Part shown: in pieces, positions 23,437 to 34,994 of the stretch
How positions within the stretch are numbered: the stretch's first letter is position 1
Layout: the number at the start of each line of letters is the position of its first letter
Source: Drechslerella dactyloides
Taxonomy: Eukaryota; Ascomycota; Orbiliomycetes; Orbiliales; Orbiliaceae
DNA length: 64,000 bases
Assembly: GCA_020064725.1 (NCBI GenBank)
Contig: JAGTWJ010000002.1
Span: forward strand, 62,001-126,000
Reading direction: 5' to 3'
Position numbers and translations under genes: made by a program
The notes under the pieces: generated by a model
What the model was told of the DNA's origin: nothing
The model's input: only the letters and a program-made list of their open reading frames with translations
Databases searched by the model: none

Positions 23437-23816
23437 ACGCACGAAGCCGCATCCATTGCGGATATTACAAAAGTTGAATAATCCCAAAGATTCCTGTACC
23501 TAGTCAAGCTGCAGATGCGGTTAGTAATACCACTGCGCGGAAATTATGTCAGCCCGTTTGCCCGTTCGTGCATACCAAAAGAAAAGCCTTTGTGTCCGCC
23601 GGCCAATTGGCTCCGTCTTGCCCGTTTTGGCCATCCGCGCTGACCCGCTTGGCGCTGACGTCATCGCTGGCTTGTGCGACGTAAACGTTGATTCCGTATT
23701 TAATACGGCACAGTGTCGTCAGTCATCTCGACTTCAACTTCATCTCAACCGCATCGTGCTGAGCGTCACTACCACCACTCTGCGGCACCTCAATTGCAGC
23801 ATACCCATCGCCCAGC

Positions 23817-26153
23817 ATGCCGTTTGGCATCAATACCGACAAACTGCGCTATCATGGCGCCTCCCACGCGTCTACCCCGCCGCCGTCCGACGCTCAACCA
23901 GACATTGACCTCGTCACTCTCCTCACGCATTCCCAGCGGGAAGAACTCCTCCGCCTCATAAGCCATGCTGTAGAAAGCATGCGCATATCCCTCATACACG
24001 CCTTCGACCCGGCTCCCAAGAAGCCTAAGAACGATGCCGCAGCCAATGCCGCGGAAGATTCCCAGGCGCCCCCCGAGCGAACACACAGCAACCCGTTCCC
24101 GCAGATGCTGACAAGAGACAGCCTCAAGATGTCCCGGGTCAAAGAGTCGGCCGTCACCTCTTTTGACAAGTGGGAGAAGTCCCTGCTATCTCGTATCTTC
24201 GACATTCTGAATCCTTCGGACGTCGAAAAACGCGGTGGGACAGCCGCGCACATGCAGCACACCCTCGATGCGCCGTCACGCCCCGTCGGACCTCCCACGT
24301 CCACCGATGACAACATCGAGAATACCAACTACCTTTCTATCCTAACAGAGCTCGCTACCTCCCTCCCAGAGCCCGTAAAGCCTCTCATCATACAGTCTCT
24401 CCTTCTGATAGTCCTCTCCCTGGAAACCTACGACGCCCGCAGCCGCACGCTCCTCCGCATTCTTTCCGCCTCCCTGAACCTCCCGCCACAGTCCCTCGTC
24501 ACGATCGAAAAATCCGTCGCGGCAACTCTTATAAACACGGCCAAAGCGCACATGTCCGGCGAGGAAGAGACGAAAGCGAAAAAGTCGCAGTCGACATGGA
24601 ACCGCCGCATAAAGATCGGTATCGCCGGTGTCGCCGGTGCTGCTGTCATCGGAATAACGGGTGGATTGGCTGCGCCCTTCATCGCAGCCGGCCTCGGCAC
24701 CGTCATGACGGGCATTGGTCTCGGTGCAACTGCTGCCGCAGGTTACCTCGGTGCATTGGCCGGCAGCGGTGCCTTAATCGGCGCCCTGTTCGGCGCGTAC
24801 GGTGGCAAGATGACCGGCGAGATGATGAAGCGGTACGCGCAGGAGATCGAGGACTTTGCATTCCTGCCGGTGAAGCAGCCTGGCTCCACGACGGCCCCCG
24901 CATCAGCTTCCCCGCCACGCAGCCCTTATGCACCTCCCACTTCTTCCTCCCCTTCGCACAGTCCGTACGCACCGCCCAGCAGCTCACCCACCCCACGCAG
25001 CCCCTACGCACCGCCCGACACAGCATCCTCCTCTTCTTATACCCCCTATATACCACCAAGCACACATCAACCTTCAGGCAGCCCCCCACCACCACCTCGC
25101 AGCCCATACGCGCCTCGTGAACCATCCCCGCCACCACCGGCTCTCCCACCACGCCCCTCCGAGTCCAACAGCACCACCACCACCACCGACTCCACCTCCA
25201 CCAACCGTCTGACAGTCACCATCGGCATCTCCGGCTGGATTACCACACCCGAAGACTTCGAGACACCCTGGCGCACGCTCAACTCCGACAGCACAGACAT
25301 CTACGCCCTCCGCTGGGAAACCACAGCCCTCATGGACCTCGGCTCCGCGCTGAACACAATGCTGAAAACCTACGCCTTCGCATACCTCAAAATCGAGATT
25401 ATCAAGCGCACAGTTCTCGCATCCCTCATGGCGGCAATGTGGCCCATAGCCCTGCTCAAGGTTGGCAAGGTTGTCGACAACCCGTTCAACATTGCGAAGC
25501 TTCGCGCTGAAAAGGCCGGGCGGATCCTAGCGGACGTGCTTATCAACCGAGCACAGGGCGGTCGACCCGTCACGCTGGTAGCGTACTCGCTGGGTGCGCG
25601 CGTCGTCTACAGTGCGCTCGTCGAGTTGGCGGAGCGCCGCGCCTTCGGTCTTGTCGAGAACGTCTATGTGCTCGGTGCGCCAGTGCCGAGCGGTGGTGAT
25701 GACGGCGGCGACTGGGTTGCCGTCCGGGGCGTGGTGAGCGGGCGGGTGGTGAATGTGTACAGCGAGAATGACTATGTTCTCGGTTTTCTGTACCGGACGT
25801 CAGCGGTGCAGCTGGGCGTTGCGGGACTCCAGAGCGTGCGGTGGCCGGACGGCGTGGAGAATGTGAATGTGAGTCAGGATGTCGAGGGACATTTACGGTA
25901 CCGGTTCCTAGTTGGCGATATTGTCGGGAAGGTCGCCGGTGGCGAGATGGTCGATTGGGTGGTCGTGGAGGAAGAGAGGCGTAAGGCCGAGGAGCTGAAG
26001 AAGCTGGAAGAGAAGATGGAGAAGGAAGCGCGGGAGAAAGAGTCGGAAGGCGGCGCGACAGGCGAAGAGCTTGAGGAAGCGGCGAAGAAGGTGGAGGAAC
26101 AGGAGGCGCAGAGGCGCGTCGCCAAGGGCGTAGCGGAGATGCGGATGGCGTGA
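23817..26153 (+). CDS. DUF726 / TMCO4-like membrane hydrolase
   Basis: Single exon, 778 residues. After an N-terminal helical part there is a Gly/Ala-rich hydrophobic block, IAGVAGAAVIGITGGLAAPF onward, over residues about 265-330, which reads as two to three membrane segments. Then comes a low-complexity linker (365-445) with four SPYAP[PR] units. The C-terminal hydrolase part has ISGWITTPEDFETPWR, LRWETTALMDLG, VTLVAYSLGARVVYSAL (nucleophile elbow near residue 590) and VVNVYSENDYVLGFLYR with the Asp of the triad. This is the DUF726 arrangement. The tail is a charged Lys/Glu helix. Family members are endomembrane proteins of unknown substrate. Confidence 0.88.
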   Translation: MPFGINTDKLRYHGASHASTPPPSDAQPDIDLVTLLTHSQREELLRLISHAVESMRISLIHAFDPAPKKPKNDAAANAAEDSQAPPERTHSNPFPQMLTRDSLKMSRVKESAVTSFDKWEKSLLSRIFDILNPSDVEKRGGTAAHMQHTLDAPSRPVGPPTSTDDNIENTNYLSILTELATSLPEPVKPLIIQSLLLIVLSLETYDARSRTLLRILSASLNLPPQSLVTIEKSVAATLINTAKAHMSGEEETKAKKSQSTWNRRIKIGIAGVAGAAVIGITGGLAAPFIAAGLGTVMTGIGLGATAAAGYLGALAGSGALIGALFGAYGGKMTGEMMKRYAQEIEDFAFLPVKQPGSTTAPASASPPRSPYAPPTSSSPSHSPYAPPSSSPTPRSPYAPPDTASSSSYTPYIPPSTHQPSGSPPPPPRSPYAPREPSPPPPALPPRPSESNSTTTTTDSTSTNRLTVTIGISGWITTPEDFETPWRTLNSDSTDIYALRWETTALMDLGSALNTMLKTYAFAYLKIEIIKRTVLASLMAAMWPIALLKVGKVVDNPFNIAKLRAEKAGRILADVLINRAQGGRPVTLVAYSLGARVVYSALVELAERRAFGLVENVYVLGAPVPSGGDDGGDWVAVRGVVSGRVVNVYSENDYVLGFLYRTSAVQLGVAGLQSVRWPDGVENVNVSQDVEGHLRYRFLVGDIVGKVAGGEMVDWVVVEEERRKAEELKKLEEKMEKEAREKESEGGATGEELEEAAKKVEEQEAQRRVAKGVAEMRMA

Positions 26154-26662
26154 GGGCTTTGGACAACTTTGCACATGCCTGTATGAAAAGTACGGTGTCC
26201 GGAGTTGAGCTAGTTGATCAAATAATATATATACCACCGTACATTGATCATGAACATGTATGAGAGAATCAATGGATTCTGTAATGCGATACTGGCCGAC
26301 CCCATCTATAATAATCAAACAGAATGCAAAGGCAAAGAATCAATAGCTAGGTATGCTTGGTCTCGTAAAACAAACCCTTCCTTTTGCGAGACCAGGTATG
26401 CTGTAATTCCAAAAAGCACCCCTCCCACGACCGTCATGACACCAAGTGCAGTGCTACTAATGATAAAAATTGCGTGTTCTTTTTCTCGCGAACCCAGCAG
26501 CCCCATTAGCGCGCGTGAACAAAATTCCCAGACCAGACCAGCTATGTCAATGACCGATCTCGAGCAATACTGAGGATATAAGCTGTACAGAGAAAGGAAG
26601 ACAAAATCTCTCGCCAACAAGCGGATATCAAGAGGACCCAAAAAGAAACCCGCGCAAGAAAG

Positions 26663-28326
26663 CTAAGCACCGTACTCTTTGCCGGCAATCTTCCACCAAC
26701 GCGGCTGGCAGCTCCAGTCGTTCAGATCGAAGCTGTCCTTAAGCTCGAACGGACAGACGCACTTCGCGTGCCCGTGGAATTCTTGCGGCTGCGGACACCT
26801 GCTCCACGGGATGTGCATGTATCTGTTCGGCGTATGTTAGCACTATGGACGGGACACGGGCAAAATTGCTGGAGCACAAGTATAGATGAAACTTACCCCA
26901 TATCGGCAAAGTGGTGGATCTCCTGTGTTCCCAGAAACAGCGCGGCAGCAATCGAGTGCACCGGCGCATCACCCCACCGCTCGTAAAAGAACCCACCAGC
27001 TTTGTCCAGATGATCAAAGTACTTCCCGTACGCCTCGCTCCTCCATAGATCCAGGCTGGCGATCTCAAAGTTCGACCAGAAATGGCAGCCGTTGTACTCA
27101 GGACCCGGGCGGTCTCCGAGCGTCTTGCCCTGGTCGTTGTCCTCGAGTAGGAACTGCAGGCTTGAGTTCGAGTTAAGGTATTTTGGGTTCTCTCGCATAA
27201 AGTTGAGCGTCTGGCCCCAGAGCGTTGGGATCGTGGATTTGTACTCTGGTAGCGCCATTACGAAGCCGTACTTTTTGCCGGAGACGCGCATAAACTCGAA
27301 GGGGTCGTAGTCGACGTCGCAGTAGAAGCCGATGCCGGGCTCGACGCGCCAGTACCATTCGTACTTGTCCAGCAGCTCCTGGCGCCAGAAGAAACCTGAG
27401 TTGAAGCTGGTCGATCGGATATCTCTCCGTTAGTTCTCAAGTTGCCCCATTCTAAATCAGATTTAGGTGATGCTCTTACCGACACATGTGGCGGTACGAC
27501 AGCGAGCCGCCATAGATGACCTTGTCTTGCTCCATCTTATTCATCGCGGCGCGCATCTTGACCTGGTCGATTGCATCAGGGATGCTCCAGTGCTCCTTCG
27601 GGATCAACCCATACTCCGTCTTGCCGGACGCTCGCTTTGTGGTCTCGCGAATAAACTCGTCGGTGAAGGGGACATCGTTGAGGAAGGTCCAGGGGTAGTG
27701 GTATTTGTGGTTGAAGCGATCTTCGATCTGTTTCATCGACTTCAAAGCATCTTCGAGTTCCTGGTTCCTGCACACAAACATGTGACGTCAGCTCGCTTGA
27801 TCGTTTTGTTTTCGGCGTCCCGAGACGGTGAGAATGGTATGCCGGAGAAAGAAAAAAACAGGGCGGTGGTCGCGTGGACATACCGGATTAGCATGACAAA
27901 TGACGCTTTCTCCTTGCCAACCTGCACGTTGTCCGATGAGCTGCTGCTGCTGCTGCTGCTAGCCGGCGTATGTGGAGTATTGACTACTGCAGGCGGTATA
28001 CCGATAAGATGCGCATCCTCGCTGCTGGCGATGCTGTCGTGGTGCGGTTTACTTTCGACTGCGGGGTCTGTATTGTGTCCGTATAGCTCGGTGGCGGTCC
28101 GCCGTGTCCCTATGATGAACCAGGTCACGAGGCCGAAGAGGACCAGGCCGACGAGGACCCGGGCAATCCGTCGACGCTCGCCGGCAGTCTGGCGTGGAGG
28201 GGAGCGGTCCCAGGAGCCGACGCCGATGCCGCTGGTGCCTTCGGGGAGCATTGTGCGGGCGGTATTGTACTTGTCGAAGGGGTTTTGGGTGAATGATGGA
28301 GAGATGGGAGACCGGTCGCCGTACAT
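26663..28326 (-). CDS. GT15 alpha-1,2-mannosyltransferase (KRE2/MNT1/KTR family)
   Basis: Four exons on the minus strand: 27884-28326, 27480-27767, 26897-27406 and 26663-26822 (all phase 2), 466 residues. A type II anchor lies at about residues 54-73 after a short basic cytosolic tail, followed by a Ser-rich stem. Catalytic-domain landmarks are EDRFNHKYHYPWTFLND, GLIPKEHWSIPD, RHMCRFNSGFFW, WRVEPGIGFYCDVDYDPF (the metal/GDP-mannose region), PEYKSTIPTLW, YNGCHFWSNFEI and GDAPVHSIAAALFL. Enzymes of this family extend O- and N-linked mannan with GDP-mannose in the Golgi. The start is the Met before YGDRSP; an upstream in-frame Met at 28443 is possible but less likely. Confidence 0.93.
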
Positions 28327-29499
28327 GGTGGAAGGTAAGTCTGCCGTCCAGAGGCAGCGTCGATGGCTCGAAGGAGAAGGAGAAGAGCCAAGAGAAATAA
28401 GAGAGGGTTCAATTGGCCATTTAAGCAGCGGGTCCCACTGCAATTTAAGGTCCGCGGTTGGAAAGCACGATGGCGCGATAGAGATGGAGAGAAAGAGGAG
28501 GCGGCGAGGTAGCTACCGAAGATGTGTAACAGAACAGTCGTCTCAGGCCGCGCCCGGCGTCCTCCAATTCTGTTGGCCTCGCCAGAAGAAGAACCATCGT
28601 TTGGGGCGCATCGATCAGCTCACGAGCACGCGCGGCCGCCCCGTCGCCATCGCATCGGACCGCTTCGACTCCGTGCTGGTAGACGCCTTGAGGAATGAAC
28701 GCATTACTGGCGATAACTACGACAAATGGAACGCCGCCGAAAGCAATGCATGCGAGTCGGATTCAGCAGCCATCATCTCAACTTCATGTCCACTTCAACC
28801 CTCAATCTATATATATCGAGCGCCCCTGGCAAAGGGGTCGCATTTCCCATTCATCTCTCCAGGGCTGGCCTGCCGAATGCAGCTAGCCGGGCGTCGACGG
28901 ACAGCTGGCCAAGACTCGAACCACGGCAGCCCTACAGGCCTCAAGCCACTGAAATACTGTGGCGGTGGTGGCGGCGCGAAAAGCTCCGCACGCGAGATTA
29001 GGACCCTTCTTCGGGCAACTGGACGCGTCGTCCTGTGGGCACGAGATTGGAGCAGTCGCGCGATATCGATTGAGAAGGCGCGAGGAAGGATCCCATGCAG
29101 TTGCATACGTCCGTGCCTTCGAGCTGCGGCGGCAGAGGCCCCTCACGGGCTCCGTCTATATCAGACGCCGTTTATATGCCAGCGAGCAAGGAGCTTCAGG
29201 GATACACGATCTCCAAGTTGCTGCCTATAAGCCCTGCCTGCCTGCTCGAGTAGCCTTCAGCTCCTTCTGAGGCCGCCGCGGTTATCGACAAAGAGACAAG
29301 AACAGACATCGCCGAATTGAAGGTTGGCGGACTGTCAGCTCGAGCGCTCTAACCCGTCGGTCAGCTCCAGCGTTGTTGGACGCTATCGACACCGTTGGGC
29401 TCAATTGGACACTCTGGTTATTCTGACGGCGTGAGCTTCGAACCTGAGCGGCAGCTTGAACATCCTCGCATCGCGTCGAGGCCTGGCGGGGTAAATTGC

Positions 29500-30228
29500 C
29501 AATGGGTCCACAATCTTACGCCCGGGCAGGATTCATCGAGCCGTCGTCAAGCCCCGTCGACTCATCATCCGATGAAGTTTCGACGAATTCTGATAACCGG
29601 CTGCTTTGTGGGCCCGTGACGAACAGCAAAGGGCTTGAAAAATGCAGGGGAGTCGTCTGTCGGCCAATAGTCGTCGACCACGACTTTTCTCCATCCCACA
29701 TTCTTGCCAGAAAACCATGCGATCCCAGAACTCCGGGTCGAACGCTGTGCTGTCAGTACATACGCATTGCATCTTGCATACGCAGCCGTCTTAGCATTCA
29801 AGGCTCCAATGAACTCTTGCCAATTGCTCTTCTCGTTTGGATGAAAAGCTCCCTCTCAGCCTTGGGTTTGAGTCTCTCGTCATTGTTCAGTCATCGACGA
29901 AATCTCAGCATCCCGGACATTACAGCTCCCCGGAGCAGGATTCGGCTGGTTCAATGCGGACAATCAGGCTGCTGGACCTCGACGGCTTGGTTTCAACAAC
30001 CAGCGTCCGCAGACGGCTAATCGTACACTCGAGCTCGGTTCCACATTCGCAACGGGGTTTCGTCCCTCGTTGCGAGTGACATGGTTTGTGGTACCTAATG
30101 CTTTCGGTTGATACTTCCGCGCGAGGCCGATGAGCATCGGCCAGTTCACGATGGACGGACAAGTGCAGTATGAGGGCTGTGTACAGGCGCTTTAAATCCC
30201 GGCATTGGGCGATAATACCAGCTACCAT
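29500..30228 (-). pseudogene. Possible degenerate coding relic
   Basis: Minus-strand frames here carry protein-like segments broken by stops and a frame change: QCRDLKRLYTALILHL and SRLRTLVVE in one frame, FDPEFWDRMVFWQECGM in another, then VVVDDYWPTDDSPAFFKPF in a third. The style resembles F-box/LRR-like fungal proteins, but no family can be named. It could equally be chance. Confidence 0.2.
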
Positions 30229-32008
30229 GTATCACCTGAGACATCGCCAACATAGCGTCACCTCTCGACTAAGCTAAGCGTCTTCCGAACGAGAAAAGGC
30301 TTCACGAAGCTAGCGACGAAGTTCCAATTCCGGCGACCTAATTTCTCATGGCCCACTACTGGTGCGAGCTTGCTTGCCTGAGAGCTGAAGCTTTGAGCTT
30401 CCAATTCATGGCTGGATAACTTCGGTTTGCAACCGTCAGGTCAGTTGGAAATCGAACGGCGCTAGAAGCTGACAGGAAAATTTTTTGTCTTGGGACTTGA
30501 ACCGACGTCCCGATAACCAATAGCCGTTGCGATGCTCTAGCTTCTTAGAACATGATGAGCTCATGATCTAACGGTCAATCAGCTTCTCAACGGCTCATTC
30601 TTTTTTATGTCTGACATACGCGGTCTTGTGATTCGGGGCGTACCGTATATTCACCCCACGTTACATTATTTTCGCCTGTTTAATGAGCACGCTGCGGTGG
30701 AGGACGGGTATTTAACTTGTACCACCCGTCGGCGTCAGGATATTCGACTGATAAGTGGATAGCGAATGGATTTGCGAGCTGGCAGCCCTCCCTACCATCT
30801 GTGGGCTTCCTAAAGGCATCGATCCTGCATGAAACGTCCGCTAGATGCATCCCAGAAGGCGAAGGGAAAAAAGCAACATCTTGGACCCCGGGTTGAACTC
30901 GCATCCACCCCAGCGCTAGCGCTTGAGCTGGCCCTGTTGCTTCGAGTTTTCTATCCTGTTCTGCAATTGCAAGCAGAGGATTGCCCTTTGGGGGCGGCCT
31001 CGTCATACCTGCATACGCAGCTCCTGGTACCCTCGTGGTACCCTTCCAGCGCATTTGGTCTTGCTCAGCTACAAGCCGGCTACCTTGGTTTCTCCACGCT
31101 GTGGTTCCGGGCCCTCTGCAGCGTCCTTGCGCCGAGAAGAAGAAAATAATTTTTAAAATGCAGTGAGCTAAGCGTAACAAGGCTTGCATGCGTGGACAAT
31201 TCATTGACAAGTCATCTAATATCAATTTTTTTCTTCTTCTTTCGGTTGTCATTCTCTATCCCCAGTATTCATCCCAATTGAAGTTTTGCTATTGCTCTGA
31301 GCTATCTTCAATTTCTCGTATCTCACCAATTGACTCTGTAGAAAACTTTCAGCTTCGTTCAATTGAGCTTTCGCAGTGCGCAATTGACGCTGGCCTGTTA
31401 ATATTCTCAGTGGAGTCCAGCTGGATCATTCCGTCTAGCTTTGTTTCCATCCAATCCGAGGCTTTCCTGCTTGTCTTCAAGCTACCCATCTCGACTGATC
31501 TTGATAGAGGTGGGCGACTAGTCTCAGGTTCGGCCAACTGGCTATCGCTCTTTTGATATCTTTTGCCATCCGCGGCTTCCTCCCCGTATTTCCTTTTTTT
31601 GATCGTGTCCTCTAAGCCTTCTTCGATCCACCCTGGCTGCACCACCCAGCCAGGCCTTCGCTGTCCTCCTCGACACAACTTGCCTCCCCGGACTGGGATC
31701 CTTACACTTCTGAACTCCATCCTTCTTGCGAAACTGATATTCGCCCCAACCTCGACGGAGACAACGACACTAGCATTAGCGTCTCTTCGAGGTTTACTCG
31801 CGACCAGATCCTAGCTCCGTCGCAAATCATAACCTGTCCTCGTATCACGTCGACCCACTTGCTCCATGCCCAGGCCAATCGCCTTCGCCTTATAGCCACT
31901 ATATCCTCTCCGGACCCCCCCTTCCTCGACTCTACGGTCCCTCCAGTCGTTCCAATGGCTATCCATTACAGATATTCCGCTCAATCCCCTCTAGGGCTCA
32001 GACCTTTC

Positions 32009-32304
32009 TGTCGTCCGACAGCCGTATGCCATGGGGCCTCTGGCTCCGGAGGGGGGTATAAATAGCCCCCCTCGAGGAGGGAGAGGTTAGTTCTCTTCCT
32101 TTCCTCGAAAATATTTCTGTTCCATAGTCTTATCTTCACAATTGACTGACACTTTGGTCTTACATTGCCTCAGAACCTATTCTCTAGAGCATTACACACT
32201 CTACTGCTAGCCTCCTACCTCTTAAGCTAGCCCACTTCACCATACTTCACTCATCTTCTTCATTGCCTGCTCTACCCAGCCGCCTTGACGTTTGTGTTAC
32301 GACA
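32009..32304 (+). mobile_element. LTR-like element (possible solo or 3' LTR)
   Basis: The segment begins TGTCGT and ends ACGACA, a six-base terminal inverted repeat of the TG...CA type. It contains a TATAAATA box at 32057-32064 framed by GGGGGG and CCCCCC arms, followed by a C/T-rich leader. An open, non-domain Pro/Ser-rich frame without start lies immediately upstream (about 31640-32060), as if from a decayed element. No matching second LTR or target-site duplication was seen in this window, so the call is tentative. Confidence 0.35.
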
Positions 32305-32405
32305 GTGTAACATCAGCGTTGATTATCTTCCATAACTACCAAACTCTCTCACCCACGGTTAACCTTTTCCCAATTCTCCTTTCGCCACCACCATCTCATC
32401 TCACA

Positions 32406-32930
32406 ATGGCCTCCCGAATCATCAAGGAAGAGCGAGCAGCCCGCAATGAGCGTCTGCGCCGCGCTGGTACGTGCTATCCTCTCTTCAGCAGCTACATGCC
32501 TGCTTCACGGAGGGAAAACCTTGATTGCTAACCGAATGACGTTACTGCCAAATAGACGAAGCCCGCAAGCACCTCACCCACGAAATTACCGTCCTCGGCG
32601 ACTCGCTGGACATGGATCTCCAAGAAAGAATCTCGAATATCCATTCCAACGCTGCTGCGCTAGATTCGCAGGGCAAGCAGCTCAAATCGCGGACGCAAGC
32701 TATGGCGAAGACGTCGCGGCAATGGAGCGCGCTAGCCGAGAACGGCCGTGGCAGACTCAAGGTGAGCCGAGCTCTCAATCGGCCAATTGCAGCCGGATTG
32801 AAAGCTAACGAGCAGCAAAATCTAGGAAATTGGCGATGTGCAGAACTGGGCCGAAATGATCGAGCGAGATCTGCTGATCCTCGAGGAGACTCTGAGGATC
32901 GTGAACGACGAGGACGCGGAGTTCGCATAG
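32406..32930 (+). CDS. Biogenesis of lysosome-related organelles complex 1 subunit 1 (BLOC1S1/GCN5L1 family)
   Basis: Three small exons: 32406-32466, 32556-32761 and 32826-32930 (phases 1 and 0), 123 residues. The protein is almost wholly coiled coil: MASRIIKEERAARNERLRR, then EARKHLTHEITVLGDSLD, ERISNIHSNAAALDSQGKQL, TAMAKTSRQWSAL-type sequence and GDVQNWAEMIERDLLILEET, which is the GCN5-like/BLOC1S1 signature. In animals and yeast the subunit works in BLOC-1, an endosomal sorting and tethering complex. None of the exons exceeds 210 nt, so ORF finders miss it. The CAC-rich leader and Kozak-like context ACAATGG support the start. Confidence 0.85.
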
Positions 32931-34514
32931 ACCGCGCTGCAAAAAACTACCAAAATGATACCCTTGGATACTCTTTCTCTTTTGTATATGAATTTAATAT
33001 GTCTCTTAATGGATGTTTGGGATAGCGTGGGAACTGGGATAGCGGGAATTCATGCAATTGATTGACTTTGACGTTCAAAACAAGTTTTTTTCTGACACAT
33101 TGACGTTTAAAACCCCTGTCGACCGTTTTTGACATCGCGATGCACGTTTCTTCGCTTCCAAAGCATGTATGAGCGGCTCCTTGCATGCCGCAGACTGTGC
33201 CGATTTTCTTTTTTCTGCCACCTTATTCTATGCATGTGAGGGTTACTTGCAAGGTACTTGGACCTCCTATCTGCACTGCCCCTGCAAACCCAAAACCACC
33301 AGCGGAATGAGATCCGCGGGAACGAAGCGGGTGCGCTATCTTTTCGGCCAGGTTTCCAACCCGCAGTCTTGGACCCACCACAGTATGGGAAAGACTAGCC
33401 GGGTGGTTGCGCTGGCAGCAGCGGGAGCGGAGGAGAGGACGGCGGGGCGGAAAGTGTGGGTGGGTGGACGGGCAGATTTCACTTCCTTTGCACTATTTTT
33501 GGGATATTTCTTTTTCCTAGTTTCTGCTCCCCTCCTTCATGCAGTTGGTACCGCCTCGAGGGGGTGGGCGATGAGACAACCTGGGATGGCAGGCCTCGGG
33601 GATACCCCCCGAGCCCTATCCCGGGGCGTGGAATCGATCTGGCCCACTGCCCGGGGACGAAGAGGCTGCAGGAGGCTGGGAAACCACCAAAAAGTGTGTA
33701 TTAAAAGCCTATAGCGTGTACATGCATAAGCAATGATGATTATTATGAGAATCTTACTGGCCCTATAGCGACGGCTCCAGCGCCTGGCACCAGCCAATCG
33801 AATGCTGTCTCATCTGTCGTGCCGCATCTGAGGCCGAGAGTGGGGGAGGGGCAGCTGTAGTAACGTTATGGATGATATGCCTGCTAGTTTGGCTGGAAAT
33901 CGTAAATGCTTGGAACAGCTAACCGAGTAGTCGTAGAGTCTAGAACTGTTCATCCTGTGGCTCGTGAGTAGTGTGCGGGGACATCTTTGGCCGGCGCGCT
34001 CTATACAGCACATGCGCTGAGCCAGTGCACTTTAGGGTGCTGCATGGTGCTGAACTCCGTGTCAGTTTTATTCCAACACTCTTGTATACTTAGAGTTATG
34101 AATGCCTTATTGTATGACTGTTTTTTATCTCTTATTGCTCTCGAATAGTCTTTCATATAAGAAAAAGATGTCAAGAAATGGAGAAGTCTCCAGCATCCAG
34201 TTCAGTGTGCAGCGACGAGGATATTGAATTGAGCCATTATGGTGGCAACCAGATTCCAGCCAACAGTATTGAGGAGTCATTTCTAGACAACTAATAGCCG
34301 TCAATACGCTTCATATGAAGAACCAATAGCTTTTCGGAACCTGAGGTCATCGTGAAGCTGACATGCCGTCCCGAAGTTGTTTGGAAAATTTCGTGTTGTG
34401 TCGTGTTGCATATTTTTCGCGCCAATGTCTCGATTGCAGCCTAAACGCGAACTCTGTCGACACTACAATTCACAGCACGATACAATATTCACAATCAGCC
34501 TCCATCGCTCCAAG
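32931..34514. other. Intergenic region of about 1.6 kb
   Basis: Frames at 33169-33714 and 33456-33704 (plus) lack domains. A hairpin-like GC palindrome (CTCGGGG then CCCCCGAG) lies around 33595-33613. No gene is supported. Confidence 0.45.
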
Positions 34515-34994
34515 ATGTCGCCGGCTAATGACCCGCCGACGCTGACGGCGACATACACGCATCCGGACTGTCATCCTCCCGCCTCTCCGTACGTAATATC
34601 GAAGCCTTTGCCTCCGCCGCCCACACCTCTGCCAACAGCCGCACACAACGATCCGACGGAATCCGCCCCACCAGAACCCCTTCACGAGCTGCCTGCCGCA
34701 TCCTCGAAGCGTGCACACTTACAGAACCTACGTGCCGCCGTAACGGAGCTACAGGCCGAGCTCAATGTCTTCCTAACGAAGCGGATGGAGGAGGAGAAGC
34801 TGTCGGCCGCTGACAATGGCGGGACAGGTAGCGGGGCAGCAAAAGCTGCAGAAGACATGGAGCGGGATGGCGAGGTTGAGGAGGAGATGGACGATGAGAC
34901 GAAAGCATTGGAGGCCGAAGTCGAGAGCAGTCGGAGGGAGGAGGCGGCCGAACGGAGTAAAGAGAAGGCACGAGGGAAGAAGAGGAAGGCATGA
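34515..34994 (+). CDS. GON7: EKC/KEOPS complex subunit GON7
   Basis: Single exon, 159 residues when started at the Met of MSPANDPPTLTATYTHPD; the open frame extends 46 codons upstream, but that part has no family character. The pattern is that of fungal Gon7: a short LTATYTHP start, Pro-rich linker, then KRAHLQNLRAAVTELQAELNVFLTKRMEEE and an acidic tail with EEEMDDE. Gon7 is the smallest, partly disordered subunit of the KEOPS complex that makes t6A37 in tRNA. The C terminus ends in a basic Lys/Arg stretch that may be a nuclear signal. Confidence 0.78.
   Translation: MSPANDPPTLTATYTHPDCHPPASPYVISKPLPPPPTPLPTAAHNDPTESAPPEPLHELPAASSKRAHLQNLRAAVTELQAELNVFLTKRMEEEKLSAADNGGTGSGAAKAAEDMERDGEVEEEMDDETKALEAEVESSRREEAAERSKEKARGKKRKA

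Larger units (their letters stand above)
28327..32405. other. Gene-poor region of about 4 kb with degenerate sequence
   Basis: It runs from the mannosyltransferase start to BLOC1S1. No intact gene is supported. It holds possible coding relics (29500-30228), a tRNA-like box-B motif at 30493-30503, and an LTR-like element at 32009-32304 preceded by a Pro/Ser-rich coding relic. A 587-codon plus-strand frame that begins inside the mannosyltransferase is antisense and rejected. Confidence 0.45.

Noticed and set aside
28905..28950. Possible tRNA from a GGTTCGAGTC box B on the minus strand
   Set aside because: The bases around it do not form a five-pair T stem and no D-arm or acceptor stem can be drawn.
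27467..29230. 587-codon plus-strand open frame
   Set aside because: It lies antisense to the GT15 mannosyltransferase exons and continues into non-coding sequence; composition is the mirror of the real gene and no domain is present.
30680..31252. 190-codon minus-strand frame
   Set aside because: It has no domain, no codon regularity and sits in the degenerate region upstream of the LTR-like element.
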